This document shows, piece by piece, positions 26,863-35,404 of a DNA stretch of 64,000 nt (the stretch's first letter is position 1; the number at the start of each line of letters is the position of its first letter). The stretch spans positions 28,091 through 92,090 of the forward strand of contig CAYWVF010000009.1 in NCBI GenBank assembly GCA_964461815.1, written 5' to 3'. The DNA comes from JAAZBA01 sp964461815. GTDB taxonomy: Bacteria; Bacillota; Clostridia; Oscillospirales; QAMX01. The position numbers and the translations under genes were made by a program. The notes beneath the pieces were generated by a model. It saw only the letters and a program-made list of their open reading frames with translations. It was not told the DNA's origin and searched no databases.

Positions 26863-29046
26863 TTGAATACTACACTTACATATTCATCACCCACACAGGA
26901 GTACATGAGCGGACTTGCCTACGGAGGCAGGTCGGTCGCCGCGATGGCACTTTGCAGAGGTACAAAGCATCGTATCGCACTGAACCATGAGCGTTTGTGG
27001 CGCAGAAAATATGCTAACAGACAGTGCCGTGAGGTCGCAGATAAGCTGCCGCTCGTGCGTGAGCTGCTGATGAAGCGTGACTTCGAGTCGGCTATGGCAC
27101 TTGCGAACAACTACTTTGGAGGTCGCGGAGGACTGATGAGCTACGGAAAGCGCATGGACTCCTATCAGCCTGCGGGCGACCTCATTATAGCTACGGGTGA
27201 GGGTGATTTTTCATCATACAGACGTACTCTGGAGCTTGAAACCGCTGTTTTTACCGCCGATTACACGCAAAACAGCATAGACTTTCATATAACCTCCTTT
27301 GTTGACATAAATTCAGGCACACTCGTCGTAAGACTCACCTCGTCAAAGCCTGCCGATGCGAAAATATCGCTTTCACGTATCACCGATCCTGAGTGCAGCA
27401 TAAGCTACAGTCACGGTGAGGACGAGCTCTCGATGTCGGGCAGCTTCACAGAGGGCGTGAGCTTCGAGCTGTATGCAAGGCTCGTGACAGACGGCACTCT
27501 CTCCCCCGAGCATGACGGCTACGCTGTAAAAAATGCGTCCTGCACCGATATATTCCTGACTACAGCTGTGGACGAGAGTCAAATAGAGCCGTGTATAATA
27601 TACGATGAGCTGTATAGAACACATACCGAAAAATTCAGTGAGCTGTTTAATTCCTGTAGGCTCGAGCTTTCGGGTGAGATCACGCAGCTTGATACGGACG
27701 AGCGTGTAAGACGCTTTTGTGAGGGCGGTGAGCCGCTGATACCGCTATTGTATTTTAATTTCGGACGATATCTGATGCTGTGCGGCTCGTCGGGTGAGCT
27801 GCCGCTGAATCTACAGGGCAAGTGGAACGATGAGCTGACACCACCATGGGAGTCGGACTATCACAACAATATAAATCTGCAAATGAACTACTGGTTTGCG
27901 GAAAAGCTGAACATGTCGAAAAATCACGAGGTGCTGCTCGACTTCATCCTGAGCATGGCAGCTTCGGGACGTGAGGCTGCGAAAAGGCTTTACGGCTGCC
28001 GAGGTATATACATTTCCCAGACCACCGATGCATCCGGCAGTGTGACTCCCGAGGCATACGGCTACGGTGTATGGGTAGGTGCTGCTCCGTGGTTCTGCGC
28101 TCATCTGATGAGTCATTACGAGCACACGCTCGATTCGGAATATCTGCGAGCTAAGGCTTATCCGTTCATGCGTGAATGTGCGCTGTTTTTCGAGGATTAT
28201 CTGTGCGAGGTGAACGGTGTGCTTGAGATCATGCCGTCACAGTCGCCGGAAAACAGCTTCGTCGAATGCGGAAACGATGCCGGAGTTTCGATATGCATCT
28301 CATCTGCGATGGATGTCGAGCTTGTAAGTGAGCTGCTGCGATCATGCATACGTGCGGCAACGATACTTAAAACAGATGAAGACAAGGTAGAGCTGTGGAA
28401 AGGTATGCTTTCAAGGCTTGCAAGGGTAAAGATAGGCTCGGACGGACGTATACTTGAATGGGGCGAGGAGCTTACCGAGGTCGAGCCTGAGCACAGGCAC
28501 ATCTCACACCTCTACGGACTGTACCCGTCATCACTGTTCCGACCGGGAGATGAGCTGTACAAGGCGGCAGAGCTGTCACTCGACACGAGGCTCAAATACG
28601 GCGGAGGTCATACAGGCTGGAGCCGTTCATGGGTAGCGTGCTGCATGGCACGTCTCGGCAGAGGTGCGGATGCATACGAGCATATACGTGAGCTGATATG
28701 TGAGTTCGCAACGGTATCGCTTCTCGATCTGCATCCGCCCAGAATATTCCAGATAGACGGAAATATGGGCGGCACGGCTGCGATAGGTGAGCTGCTTATA
28801 AGATCATGCTACGGCAGGATAGAGCTGCTGCCTGCGATAAAGGGCTTGCCGAAGGAGTGGCAGAGCGGCAGAGTATACAATGTATGTGCCGAGGGCGGCT
28901 GTACGCTGTCGTTCGAATGGGAAAACGGCGAGGTAGTATGGTACGAGGTGAGCACACAGCACGGCGGCGAGTATACAGTATGTGCAAACGGTGACGAGCG
29001 AGTACACACTGTAGCTGCCGATGAGACTGTAAGAGTAGAAATATAA
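26863..29046 (+). CDS. GH95 alpha-L-fucosidase-type glycoside hydrolase
   Basis: A 727-residue intracellular enzyme of family GH95 (alpha-1,2-L-fucosidases and related galactosidases). The N-terminal beta domain leads to an (alpha/alpha)6 barrel with the family's catalytic stretches: PLNLQGKWNDELTPPWES, then NNINLQMNYW (paired Asn), PSQSPENSF (acid Glu), HRHISHLYGLYPS, GWSRSW and FQIDGNMGGTAA (Asp). The likely start is TTG 26863, at good spacing from GAGAGG; GTG 26854 is too close. It follows the GH20 gene by about 20 bases. Together they would strip terminal fucose and expose HexNAc for cleavage. Confidence 0.9.
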   Translation: MNTTLTYSSPTQEYMSGLAYGGRSVAAMALCRGTKHRIALNHERLWRRKYANRQCREVADKLPLVRELLMKRDFESAMALANNYFGGRGGLMSYGKRMDSYQPAGDLIIATGEGDFSSYRRTLELETAVFTADYTQNSIDFHITSFVDINSGTLVVRLTSSKPADAKISLSRITDPECSISYSHGEDELSMSGSFTEGVSFELYARLVTDGTLSPEHDGYAVKNASCTDIFLTTAVDESQIEPCIIYDELYRTHTEKFSELFNSCRLELSGEITQLDTDERVRRFCEGGEPLIPLLYFNFGRYLMLCGSSGELPLNLQGKWNDELTPPWESDYHNNINLQMNYWFAEKLNMSKNHEVLLDFILSMAASGREAAKRLYGCRGIYISQTTDASGSVTPEAYGYGVWVGAAPWFCAHLMSHYEHTLDSEYLRAKAYPFMRECALFFEDYLCEVNGVLEIMPSQSPENSFVECGNDAGVSICISSAMDVELVSELLRSCIRAATILKTDEDKVELWKGMLSRLARVKIGSDGRILEWGEELTEVEPEHRHISHLYGLYPSSLFRPGDELYKAAELSLDTRLKYGGGHTGWSRSWVACCMARLGRGADAYEHIRELICEFATVSLLDLHPPRIFQIDGNMGGTAAIGELLIRSCYGRIELLPAIKGLPKEWQSGRVYNVCAEGGCTLSFEWENGEVVWYEVSTQHGGEYTVCANGDERVHTVAADETVRVEI

Positions 29047-29085
29047 AAAAAGACTGCGGCTCGATTTGAGCCGCAGCTTTAATTT
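29046..29085. terminator. Bidirectional terminator between GH95 gene and the minus-strand TIM-barrel gene
   Basis: CTGCGGCTC (29054-29062) pairs with GAGCCGCAG (29068-29076). The minus strand continues with a run of T after the stem; the plus strand has CTTTAATTT. Confidence 0.88.
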
Positions 29086-30142
29086 ACTTCTGATGACGCT
29101 TTCTGTTTTCGGCAAGGATACGATCACGCTCAAAGTTGCGGATACGTGCGAATGCCTCATTTGTTTTAGCCCAGATGAGCGCAGGATTCTGTGCTCTGTA
29201 GTCAACACCGTCGCTGCCGTAGTAGCCCCATGTGATGATTGTGCGTGCGCCTGCATCATATGCAGCCTCTGTAGCCTCGACCAGATCCTCCTCTTCGCCT
29301 TTCGGGTTGTTGTAGGTCTGGATCCAGATGTTGTGATCCTTATTGAATTTCTCACATACGTCGAGATTTCTCTTTGTTCCGTCATATACGAAATCGTATA
29401 CGCTGAAGTTTTCGGGGTTATTGCGCTTATAGCCTATCCAGTACGGGTCAGAGCCGATATTGTCAAGATACGGAATAGCGCAAACACGGTCGGCTACCTC
29501 AAGGCTCATGCCTACTGTGCCGAGCATTACGCATACTACGTTTACGATACCCTTTTCATGAGAGTACTTTGTTACCTCTGTCAGGTAGTTTACGATAGAG
29601 TCTGTACCGAAGTTGATCGTGTCCTCATCGGGTGTCTCGGGCATCGGACGGCCGTACTTTTCCTCGAACAGCTTCTTGCAGCGCGGGCAAGCGCAGCTGA
29701 AATATGTCTTGTCACCGACTACCTTGTTGTTGAGCGCAGGCTCATCCCAGAATATCGTCTTGCCGCCGATGTACTCGACTGCATCGATCCAGTCCTTTGT
29801 GAACTGAACGAAGTCGGGACTGTTCCAGCATGCACGATAGGGAACCATCGTTCCGTCGGAGTAGTATCTGTGGCTGTCGGGATGGTCGGCGAGGAAGAAT
29901 GACTTCTCACCCGGTGCTCCCGGAAGTCCCCAGTTATCTATCCAGACCTCGAGTCCTGCGTCCTCGGATGCCTTGACGATATCCTTCATAACGTTCTTGT
30001 TGCGGTCCATATCCGTATGTGTAAACATATGTACAACAAGGTTCATACCATGTGTTGCAAGGTCGAGCATATCCTGAGTTGCATGATGGAGCATACGGTT
30101 GCCGTGATAGGCTGTACCGAGCTTTAAGGGCTTAAGTGCCAT
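29084..30142 (-). CDS. TIM-barrel protein of unknown function, probable glycosidase-like
   Basis: A 352-residue soluble protein that I cannot assign to a numbered family. Strand-like repeats fit an alpha/beta barrel: GLEVWIDNWGLPG, KTIFWDEPAL (possible catalytic Asp-Glu), VNVVCVMLGT, NIGSDPYWIG and TIITWGYYGSDG. A CxCPxC motif with a following LFEEKYGRPMP resembles an insert found in several clan-A glycosidase-like proteins. It has its own promoter and terminator and lies among glycan enzymes. A role in carbohydrate cleavage is likely but not shown. Confidence 0.6.
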   Translation of the reverse strand: MALKPLKLGTAYHGNRMLHHATQDMLDLATHGMNLVVHMFTHTDMDRNKNVMKDIVKASEDAGLEVWIDNWGLPGAPGEKSFFLADHPDSHRYYSDGTMVPYRACWNSPDFVQFTKDWIDAVEYIGGKTIFWDEPALNNKVVGDKTYFSCACPRCKKLFEEKYGRPMPETPDEDTINFGTDSIVNYLTEVTKYSHEKGIVNVVCVMLGTVGMSLEVADRVCAIPYLDNIGSDPYWIGYKRNNPENFSVYDFVYDGTKRNLDVCEKFNKDHNIWIQTYNNPKGEEEDLVEATEAAYDAGARTIITWGYYGSDGVDYRAQNPALIWAKTNEAFARIRNFERDRILAENRKRHQK

Positions 30143-30167
30143 AATATTATCCTCCCTGTATTTTTCG

Positions 30168-30222
30168 ATTTGTAATGAGCATTGTTACAATACTATTTTA
30201 TCAAACGTGCTCCGTAAGTCAA
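30168..30222 (-). promoter_or_regulatory. Promoter and dyad upstream of the TIM-barrel gene
   Basis: On the minus strand TTGACT (30217-30222) and TAAAAT (30195-30200) are 16 bp apart. Downstream lie ATTGTTACAAT (30181-30191) and an ATTACAAAT on the minus strand (30168-30176), a possible operator similar to the boxes around the xre gene at 62 kb. Confidence 0.5.
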
Positions 30223-30392
30223 GAATAATTTTCAACATTCAGCTCAAGGTATTGAGCCGAAATTTCCGTATCGTTCTCGCAGTGCATTCGTAAAACACAC
30301 ATATATCCTCTAAATCAACACGTCAGCTGACCGTTTTACACGATATCCCAAACTAACACGCATAAAAATGCGATATTTCGTCAAACAAGGGC
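30223..30392. other. Gene-free stretch between divergent promoters
   Basis: No convincing gene or RNA was seen in this 170-bp AT-rich stretch between the minus-strand promoter and the promoter of the transketolase operon. Confidence 0.5.
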
Positions 30393-30421
30393 TTGAAACG
30401 ATAATAAAAGTATGATATAAT
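30393..30421 (+). promoter_or_regulatory. Promoter of the transketolase operon
   Basis: TTGAAA and TATAAT with 17 bp spacing, about 45 bases before the first start codon. Confidence 0.85.
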
Positions 30422-30465
30422 AGCTACTTGAAAAGGATCCACACTAAGAAAGGATGATAACCGAT

Positions 30466-31317
30466 ATGGATAAAGCAAAAACTCTGTGTGAAGTAAAGGC
30501 ACTTGCCGCACAGATCAGACTTGAAACACTCAAGGAGCTGGCTCATCTCGGCTTCGGTCACGTTGGCGGAGCAATGAGCATCGTTGAGACGCTGGCAGTT
30601 CTTTACGGCGCCGAAATGAAGTACGATCCGAAGAACCCCAAGTGGGAAGGCAGAGACTACTATGTAATGAGTAAGGGACATGCAGGCCCGGCTCTCTACG
30701 CTACACTGGCTATAAAGGGCTTCTTCCCCATGGAGTGGCTCAACACACTCAACCAGGGCGGCACAAATCTCCCGTCTCACTGCGATAGAAACAAGACACC
30801 GGGTATCGACATGACAACAGGCTCACTCGGACAGGGCGTTTCCGCAGCTGTAGGTATCGCAAAGAGCCTTAAGATGGACGGTCAGTCCAACTACGTTTAC
30901 CTCATGGTAGGCGATGGTGAAATAAACGAAGGTCAGGTTTGGGAGGGCTGCATGTTTGCCGCTCATCATAAGCTTGATAATCTTATAATGTTCGTTGACT
31001 ACAATAAGCAGCAGCTCGACGGCAATACAAAGGACGTTCTCGACATGGGCGACCTCGTTGAGAAATTCTCCTCCTTCGGCTTCAACACAGTAATGGTAAA
31101 CGGCCATGACGTAGAAGCTATCTATGATGCGATCGAGACAGCTAAGACACAGCCCGGCAAGCCGATATGCATCGTGCTCGACACGATCAAGGGCTACGGC
31201 TGCTCACAGGCAGAGGGCGTTGTTCCGAATCATCATATCGCATTCAAGCCGGGTCAGCTCGATGCTGATATCGCCAAGTGGCAGGCTGAGTACGATCGTC
31301 TCAGCGCAGAGTGCTAA
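30466..31317 (+). CDS. Transketolase, N-terminal subunit
   Basis: A 283-residue split transketolase subunit that binds thiamine diphosphate and moves two-carbon units in the pentose phosphate pathway. It has GHVGGAMSIVETLAVLYG, the SKGHAGPALY stretch and the ThDP motif VGDGEINEGQVWEG with the metal-ligand Asn in DYNKQQLDG. ATG 30466 is favoured because AAAGGA lies 11 bases upstream; ATG 30454 overlaps that site. The partner subunit follows after 14 bases. Confidence 0.95.
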   Translation: MDKAKTLCEVKALAAQIRLETLKELAHLGFGHVGGAMSIVETLAVLYGAEMKYDPKNPKWEGRDYYVMSKGHAGPALYATLAIKGFFPMEWLNTLNQGGTNLPSHCDRNKTPGIDMTTGSLGQGVSAAVGIAKSLKMDGQSNYVYLMVGDGEINEGQVWEGCMFAAHHKLDNLIMFVDYNKQQLDGNTKDVLDMGDLVEKFSSFGFNTVMVNGHDVEAIYDAIETAKTQPGKPICIVLDTIKGYGCSQAEGVVPNHHIAFKPGQLDADIAKWQAEYDRLSAEC

Positions 31318-31331
31318 AGGAGGTAAGAAGA

Positions 31332-32294
31332 ATGATTACAGTTAAATCCGTTTTTGAAAAAGATCCTGTGGAGCTTCGTGCTACCTTAGCATCCACACTC
31401 GTTTCTCTTGCCGAGAATAACAAAAATATCGTAGCTATGGACGCCGATACACTCGGTTCCTCAGGCTTAAAGCCCTTTAGAAAGGCATTCCCGGAGCAGT
31501 ACATCGACTGCGGTATCCAGGAAGCTAACATGATCGGTATGGCAGCAGGCATGAGCGCTCGCGGCAAGATCCCGTTCGTTCATTCCTTCGGCCCGTTCGT
31601 TTCCAGACGTGTATACGATCAGATATTCCTCAGCGCATGCTATGCAAAGCTCAACGTCAACATCATCGGCTCCGACCCCGGCGTAACAGCTGCATACAAC
31701 GGCGGTACACATATGCCGTTCGAGGATATGGGTATCCTGCGCTGCATCCCTGAGATCACACTTATCGAGCCTGCCGACGGCGTACAGCTTGCAAGCATCG
31801 TTCGTCAGCTCCCCGAGCTCTACGGAGTACATTATATCCGTCTTATGCGTAAGACAGCTACAGGCGTTTACGAGCCGGGCTCTGAGTTCGAGATCGGCAA
31901 GGGCGCTCTCCTCCGTCCGGGTAAGGATGTTACGATCATCGCTTCCGGTATCATGGTAGCTGAGGCTCTTAAGGCTGCGGCTGCACTTGCAAACGAGGGT
32001 ATCGATGCAAGAGTTATCAACATCTTCACATGGAAGCCTATCGATGAAGAAATCATCGCAAAGGCAGCATGCGAGACAGGCGCTATCGTTACAGCTGAAA
32101 ACCACAACATCATCGGCGGTCTCGGCTCAGCAGTTGCAGAGGTTCTTTCCTCTACATGCCCGAAGCCTCTTGAGAGAGTCGGTATCAAGGATGTATTCGG
32201 TGAAGTCGGTACAGAGGCTTGGCTTCGTGAGCATTTCAATCTTACAGCAGATGCTATTGCCGCTGCTGCTAAGAAGGCTATCGCACGCAAGTAA
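31332..32294 (+). CDS. Transketolase, C-terminal subunit
   Basis: A 320-residue partner carrying the pyrimidine-binding and C-terminal domains: IVAMDADTLGSSGL, the catalytic Glu in YIDCGIQEANMIG, PFVHSFGPFVSRR and a C-terminal domain with NIFTWKPIDEE. ATG 31332 is preceded by AAAGGAGG at eight bases; an upstream in-frame ATG at 31311 lies inside the first subunit's end. Codon use in this pair is less biased to purine-ending synonymous codons than in its neighbours, as expected for a highly expressed gene. Confidence 0.95.
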   Translation: MITVKSVFEKDPVELRATLASTLVSLAENNKNIVAMDADTLGSSGLKPFRKAFPEQYIDCGIQEANMIGMAAGMSARGKIPFVHSFGPFVSRRVYDQIFLSACYAKLNVNIIGSDPGVTAAYNGGTHMPFEDMGILRCIPEITLIEPADGVQLASIVRQLPELYGVHYIRLMRKTATGVYEPGSEFEIGKGALLRPGKDVTIIASGIMVAEALKAAAALANEGIDARVINIFTWKPIDEEIIAKAACETGAIVTAENHNIIGGLGSAVAEVLSSTCPKPLERVGIKDVFGEVGTEAWLREHFNLTADAIAAAAKKAIARK

Positions 32295-32315
32295 TTTAAG
32301 CTTAGTTTGTTCTAT

Positions 32316-32338
32316 GGGAGACAGCGCCGCTGTCTCCC
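32316..32338 (+). other. Intercistronic hairpin without T tract
   Basis: GGGAGACAG (32316-32324) pairs with CTGTCTCCC (32330-32338). No T run follows, so it is more likely an mRNA-stabilising or partial attenuating hairpin between the transketolase genes and the kinase gene than a full terminator. Confidence 0.75.
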
Positions 32339-32363
32339 GTTGGCTATATGAAAGGAGTTACGA

Positions 32364-33332
32364 ATGTACGATATCTGTGCATTAGGCGAATTACTTATAG
32401 ATTTTACCGAAGCGGGACTCTCAGATGCCGGTATGCGTCTTTTTGAGCAGAACGCAGGCGGCGCAGTATGCAATATGCTGTGTGCAGCTGCAAGGCTCGG
32501 TGCAAATACCACCTTTATAGGCAAGGTCGGAGACGATATGCACGGTCAGTTCCTGAAATCAACGCTTGAAAATGCCGGGATAGGCACAAAGCATATGATA
32601 ATGGCGTCGGACGTATTCACAACGCTTGCATTCGTAGCACTTGCACCGAACGGCGAGCGTACCTTCTCATTTGCACGTAAGCCCGGTGCAGATACGTGCC
32701 TCACAGAGCAGGAGCTTGACGAGGACGTCATAAAAAATACAAAAATATTCCACCTCGGTTCACTCTCACTCACAGATGAGCCTGCAAGAGGTACGACCTA
32801 CAAAGCACTTGAGCTTGCAAGGTCGGCAGGAGCTGTGATATCATACGATCCGAATTACAGAGCATCGCTCTGGAAAAACGAAGCTCAGGCACGTGAATAT
32901 ATGCGCTCTGTGCTGCCGTATGCGAATATAATGAAGCTGTCGGACGAGGAATGTGAGCTGCTGACGGACATTTCGGACGTGTCCGAGGCTGCGAAAAAGC
33001 TCAATGCTGCCGGAGTCGAGTGCGTATCGGTCACATTAGGCTCGGACGGTGCTCTTGTCAGCGTCAGAGGTGAGCAGCAGCATGTCAAGGGTGCGAGATT
33101 AGAGCACATAGTCGATACCACAGGCGCAGGTGATGCGTACATGGGCGGCTTTGTGTACGGCTTCCTTGCATCGGGAAAGAAGCTCTCAGAGCTGACAGTC
33201 GCCGATGCGGTGGATTTTGCATACCTCGGAAACGCAAGTGCCGGAAAGTGTATCCAAAAGCGCGGCGGCATACCTGCAATGGCTGAGCGTGATGAGGTAA
33301 TGGCATTATACGAAGAATTAAAGAAATTATAA
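32364..33332 (+). CDS. PfkB-family sugar kinase (fructokinase-like)
   Basis: A 322-residue ribokinase-fold kinase. It starts DICALGELLIDF, has the GGAVCNMLCAAARLG substrate region and the C-terminal PfkB signature DTTGAGDAYMGGFVYG with catalytic Asp. The ALGELLIDFTE start is typical of bacterial fructokinases. It lies between transketolase and a sugar-isomerase-like gene, so it probably phosphorylates a ketose feeding the pentose phosphate pathway. Substrate is inferred. Confidence 0.9.
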   Translation: MYDICALGELLIDFTEAGLSDAGMRLFEQNAGGAVCNMLCAAARLGANTTFIGKVGDDMHGQFLKSTLENAGIGTKHMIMASDVFTTLAFVALAPNGERTFSFARKPGADTCLTEQELDEDVIKNTKIFHLGSLSLTDEPARGTTYKALELARSAGAVISYDPNYRASLWKNEAQAREYMRSVLPYANIMKLSDEECELLTDISDVSEAAKKLNAAGVECVSVTLGSDGALVSVRGEQQHVKGARLEHIVDTTGAGDAYMGGFVYGFLASGKKLSELTVADAVDFAYLGNASAGKCIQKRGGIPAMAERDEVMALYEELKKL

Positions 33333-33375
33333 GTTCGAAGAAAGGATAAATGCTTTAAAAGCAAGGGTAAAGAAC

Positions 33376-34212
33376 ATGAAGGATTTCAAGGTCGCATTAC
33401 AGCTCTACTCCGTTCGTGACTATATGGAAAAGGACATGGACGCAACACTTAAGGCAGTTGCCGACATGGGCTATAAATACGTTGAATTCGCAGGCTTTTT
33501 CGACAAATCAGCCGAGGAAGTACGTGCAATGCTCGATAAGTACGGCTTGACAGCAGCCTCCGTACATCAGTCATACATGCCTATCCTCGAGAATCCCGAG
33601 TACTGGGTAAACTACCTTAAGACGATAGGCGTAAAGTACTGCGTAATGCCGTGGATGGGCGCAGAGAAGCATAAGGGCTCGGATAAATTCGAGGAGACGG
33701 TAGAGGAATTCAAGAAGGTCGGCAAGCTCCTCAGCGACAACGGCATAACATTCCTGTATCATAACCATGAGTTCGAGTTCGAGATGGTAGACGGTAAGTA
33801 TAAGCTCGACTGGCTGTACGAGAGCGTACCGGCTGAGTACCTCCAGACACAGATCGACACCTGCTGGGTACGCTACGCAGGAGAGGATCCCGTTGCATAC
33901 CTCAGAAAGTACGCAGGTCGTGCTCCCGTAGTTCATCTCAAGGACTTCACCTGCAAGGCATTCAATTCAGGTGCAGCATATGCACTCATCGATAATGACG
34001 GTAAGGATTCGAAGAAGCCCACACGTGAGGATAACGGCTTCTGCTTCCAGCCTCTCGGAATGGGTCTTCAGGATTTCAAGTCTATCCTCGAGGCAGCTGA
34101 GGACGCAGGCGCTGAATATGTAGTGGTAGAGCAGGATGAGTCTATCGGCCGCACATCACTTGAAGCTGTAGAGATCAGCAGAAAATACTTAAAGGATAAT
34201 TTCGGACTGTAA
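33376..34212 (+). CDS. Sugar phosphate isomerase/epimerase-type TIM-barrel protein
   Basis: A 278-residue member of the xylose-isomerase-like (IolE/YcjR-type) superfamily. It opens ALQLYSVRDYMEKDM, with metal-binding candidates in YHNHEFEFE, QIDTCWVRYAGEDP, VVHLKDF and VVVEQDES. It is clearly distinct from the allulose-epimerase-like protein at 7.8 kb. Related proteins act on keto-sugars or inositol derivatives. The next gene starts one base after its stop. Confidence 0.85.
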   Translation: MKDFKVALQLYSVRDYMEKDMDATLKAVADMGYKYVEFAGFFDKSAEEVRAMLDKYGLTAASVHQSYMPILENPEYWVNYLKTIGVKYCVMPWMGAEKHKGSDKFEETVEEFKKVGKLLSDNGITFLYHNHEFEFEMVDGKYKLDWLYESVPAEYLQTQIDTCWVRYAGEDPVAYLRKYAGRAPVVHLKDFTCKAFNSGAAYALIDNDGKDSKKPTREDNGFCFQPLGMGLQDFKSILEAAEDAGAEYVVVEQDESIGRTSLEAVEISRKYLKDNFGL

Positions 34213-34213
34213 T

Positions 34214-34927
34214 ATGCTGCTATTTTTTGTAAGACACGGCGACCCTATATATGACCCCGACAGTCTGACAGAGCTTGGTCATCGTCAGGCAGAGGCAGTA
34301 GCAAGACGTCTGTCACGATACGGTATAGACCGTATCTACTCCTCAAGCTCGGTACGTGCAAGACAGACTGCGAAGCCTACGTGTGAGATACTGAAAAAGG
34401 ATATGACCGTACTCGACTGGTGTCATGAGAATTACGCATGGGAGAAGCTCAGCATAACCGTTGACGGCTACCGCACATGGGCAATGCGCCATCCGAAGTA
34501 CATACGGCTGTTCAACAGTGACGAGGTACGCAGCCTCGGACTCAAGTGGTATGAGCATCCGGCATTTGCGGACACGATGTTCAAGGAGGGCATGGAGAGT
34601 ACGCAGCGTGAGACAGATAAGCTTCTGGCATCACTCGGCTACGTCCACGATCATGAGCAGCATGTCTACATCCCGAAAGCACCGACAGAGGAGCGTGTGG
34701 CACTGTTTGCACATGAGGGCTTCGGCAGCATATTCATGAGCTGCCTGCTCGACATCCCTTATCCTATACTCAGCACTCACACGATGATTTCACATACCAA
34801 TATGACGGTAGTTGAGTTTCGTGAAACAGACGGCATAGTTGTTCCGAATATGCTCACCATGTCAAACGACTCGCACTTATACATGGACGGCTTGCCGACA
34901 AACTATCAGAACAGAGTATACTTCTAA
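34214..34927 (+). CDS. Histidine phosphatase superfamily protein
   Basis: A 237-residue phosphoglycerate-mutase-like phosphatase. The phosphoacceptor motif is FFVRHGDP at residues 4-11 with TELGHRQAEAVA, YSSSSVRARQTA follows, and the second catalytic His is in LFAHEGFG near residue 172. It is unusually long between the two His residues, with a WCHENYAWEKL insertion. Being the last gene of the sugar operon, it may remove phosphate from a sugar intermediate. Confidence 0.85.
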   Translation: MLLFFVRHGDPIYDPDSLTELGHRQAEAVARRLSRYGIDRIYSSSSVRARQTAKPTCEILKKDMTVLDWCHENYAWEKLSITVDGYRTWAMRHPKYIRLFNSDEVRSLGLKWYEHPAFADTMFKEGMESTQRETDKLLASLGYVHDHEQHVYIPKAPTEERVALFAHEGFGSIFMSCLLDIPYPILSTHTMISHTNMTVVEFRETDGIVVPNMLTMSNDSHLYMDGLPTNYQNRVYF

Positions 34928-34934
34928 AAAATAT

Positions 34935-34970
34935 GGGTACTGCCTCCATCTCGGAGACAGTACCCTTTTA
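34935..34970. terminator. Bidirectional terminator after the phosphatase gene
   Basis: A 13-position stem (one mismatch) from 34935-34947 to 34953-34965 is followed by TTTT on the plus strand; the minus strand ends ATATTTTTTAG. Confidence 0.88.
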
Positions 34971-34977
34971 TATTAGC

Positions 34978-35298
34978 TCAGTCACGCTTTACAAACGAAG
35001 CACACATAGTGTCCTTTGTGCAGCCTGCATTGCAGCCCTCCACCGTTATCCTTTCGGCGGAGCATACACCGTTGTCATGGTAGAAGCAGCTGTACACCTC
35101 GCACAGCACCTGCGTTTCCGGCTCAGCCGACTCGTGAGGTACGATGCCAGATGCGAAGCCGTCCTGCTCATAGAATGAGCCGCAGCGAGTTTCGTTGCAC
35201 CTGCATGCACAGCCGCCCTTCACCTTTATATCCTCACGGCAGCAGCCGTTGTTCCTGTTGGATGCACAGGTGCTTACGGTACATTCAAGCTTTGTCAT
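34978..35298 (-). CDS. Cysteine-rich protein with two DUF1540 domains
   Basis: A 106-residue protein with two copies of the DUF1540 pattern. The first copy reads LECTVSTCASNRNNGCC then IKVKGGCA; the second reads CEVYSCFYHDNGVCSAERIT then VEGCNAGC. Each ends T-x-C-x-SF. DUF1540 proteins are small, probably metal-binding, and common in spore-forming Clostridia; function unknown. It has a good ribosome site (AAAGGAGAG) and shares the terminator with the convergent phosphatase gene. Confidence 0.88.
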   Translation of the reverse strand: MTKLECTVSTCASNRNNGCCREDIKVKGGCACRCNETRCGSFYEQDGFASGIVPHESAEPETQVLCEVYSCFYHDNGVCSAERITVEGCNAGCTKDTMCASFVKRD

Positions 35299-35330
35299 CC
35301 TTTTTCTCTCCTTTTTACATATATGAGATA

Positions 35331-35370
35331 AAAAATACCGCTGAGAAGTTATTTTCTCAACGGTATTTTT
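35331..35370 (-). terminator. Terminator of the YcdB/YcdC-domain gene
   Basis: AAAAATACCG-type arms pair with CGGTATTTTT around a GAGAA/TTCTC inner stem; on the minus strand the hairpin ends in a T run. Confidence 0.85.
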
Positions 35371-35404
35371 AGCTTATACTATGCTTTTAATACATTGCAT
35401 TTTT

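Noticed and set aside
34809..34830. GTTTCGTGAAAC, similar to a ParB parS site
   Set aside because: It lacks the central AC of the parS consensus and lies inside the phosphatase coding region; no canonical parS was found.
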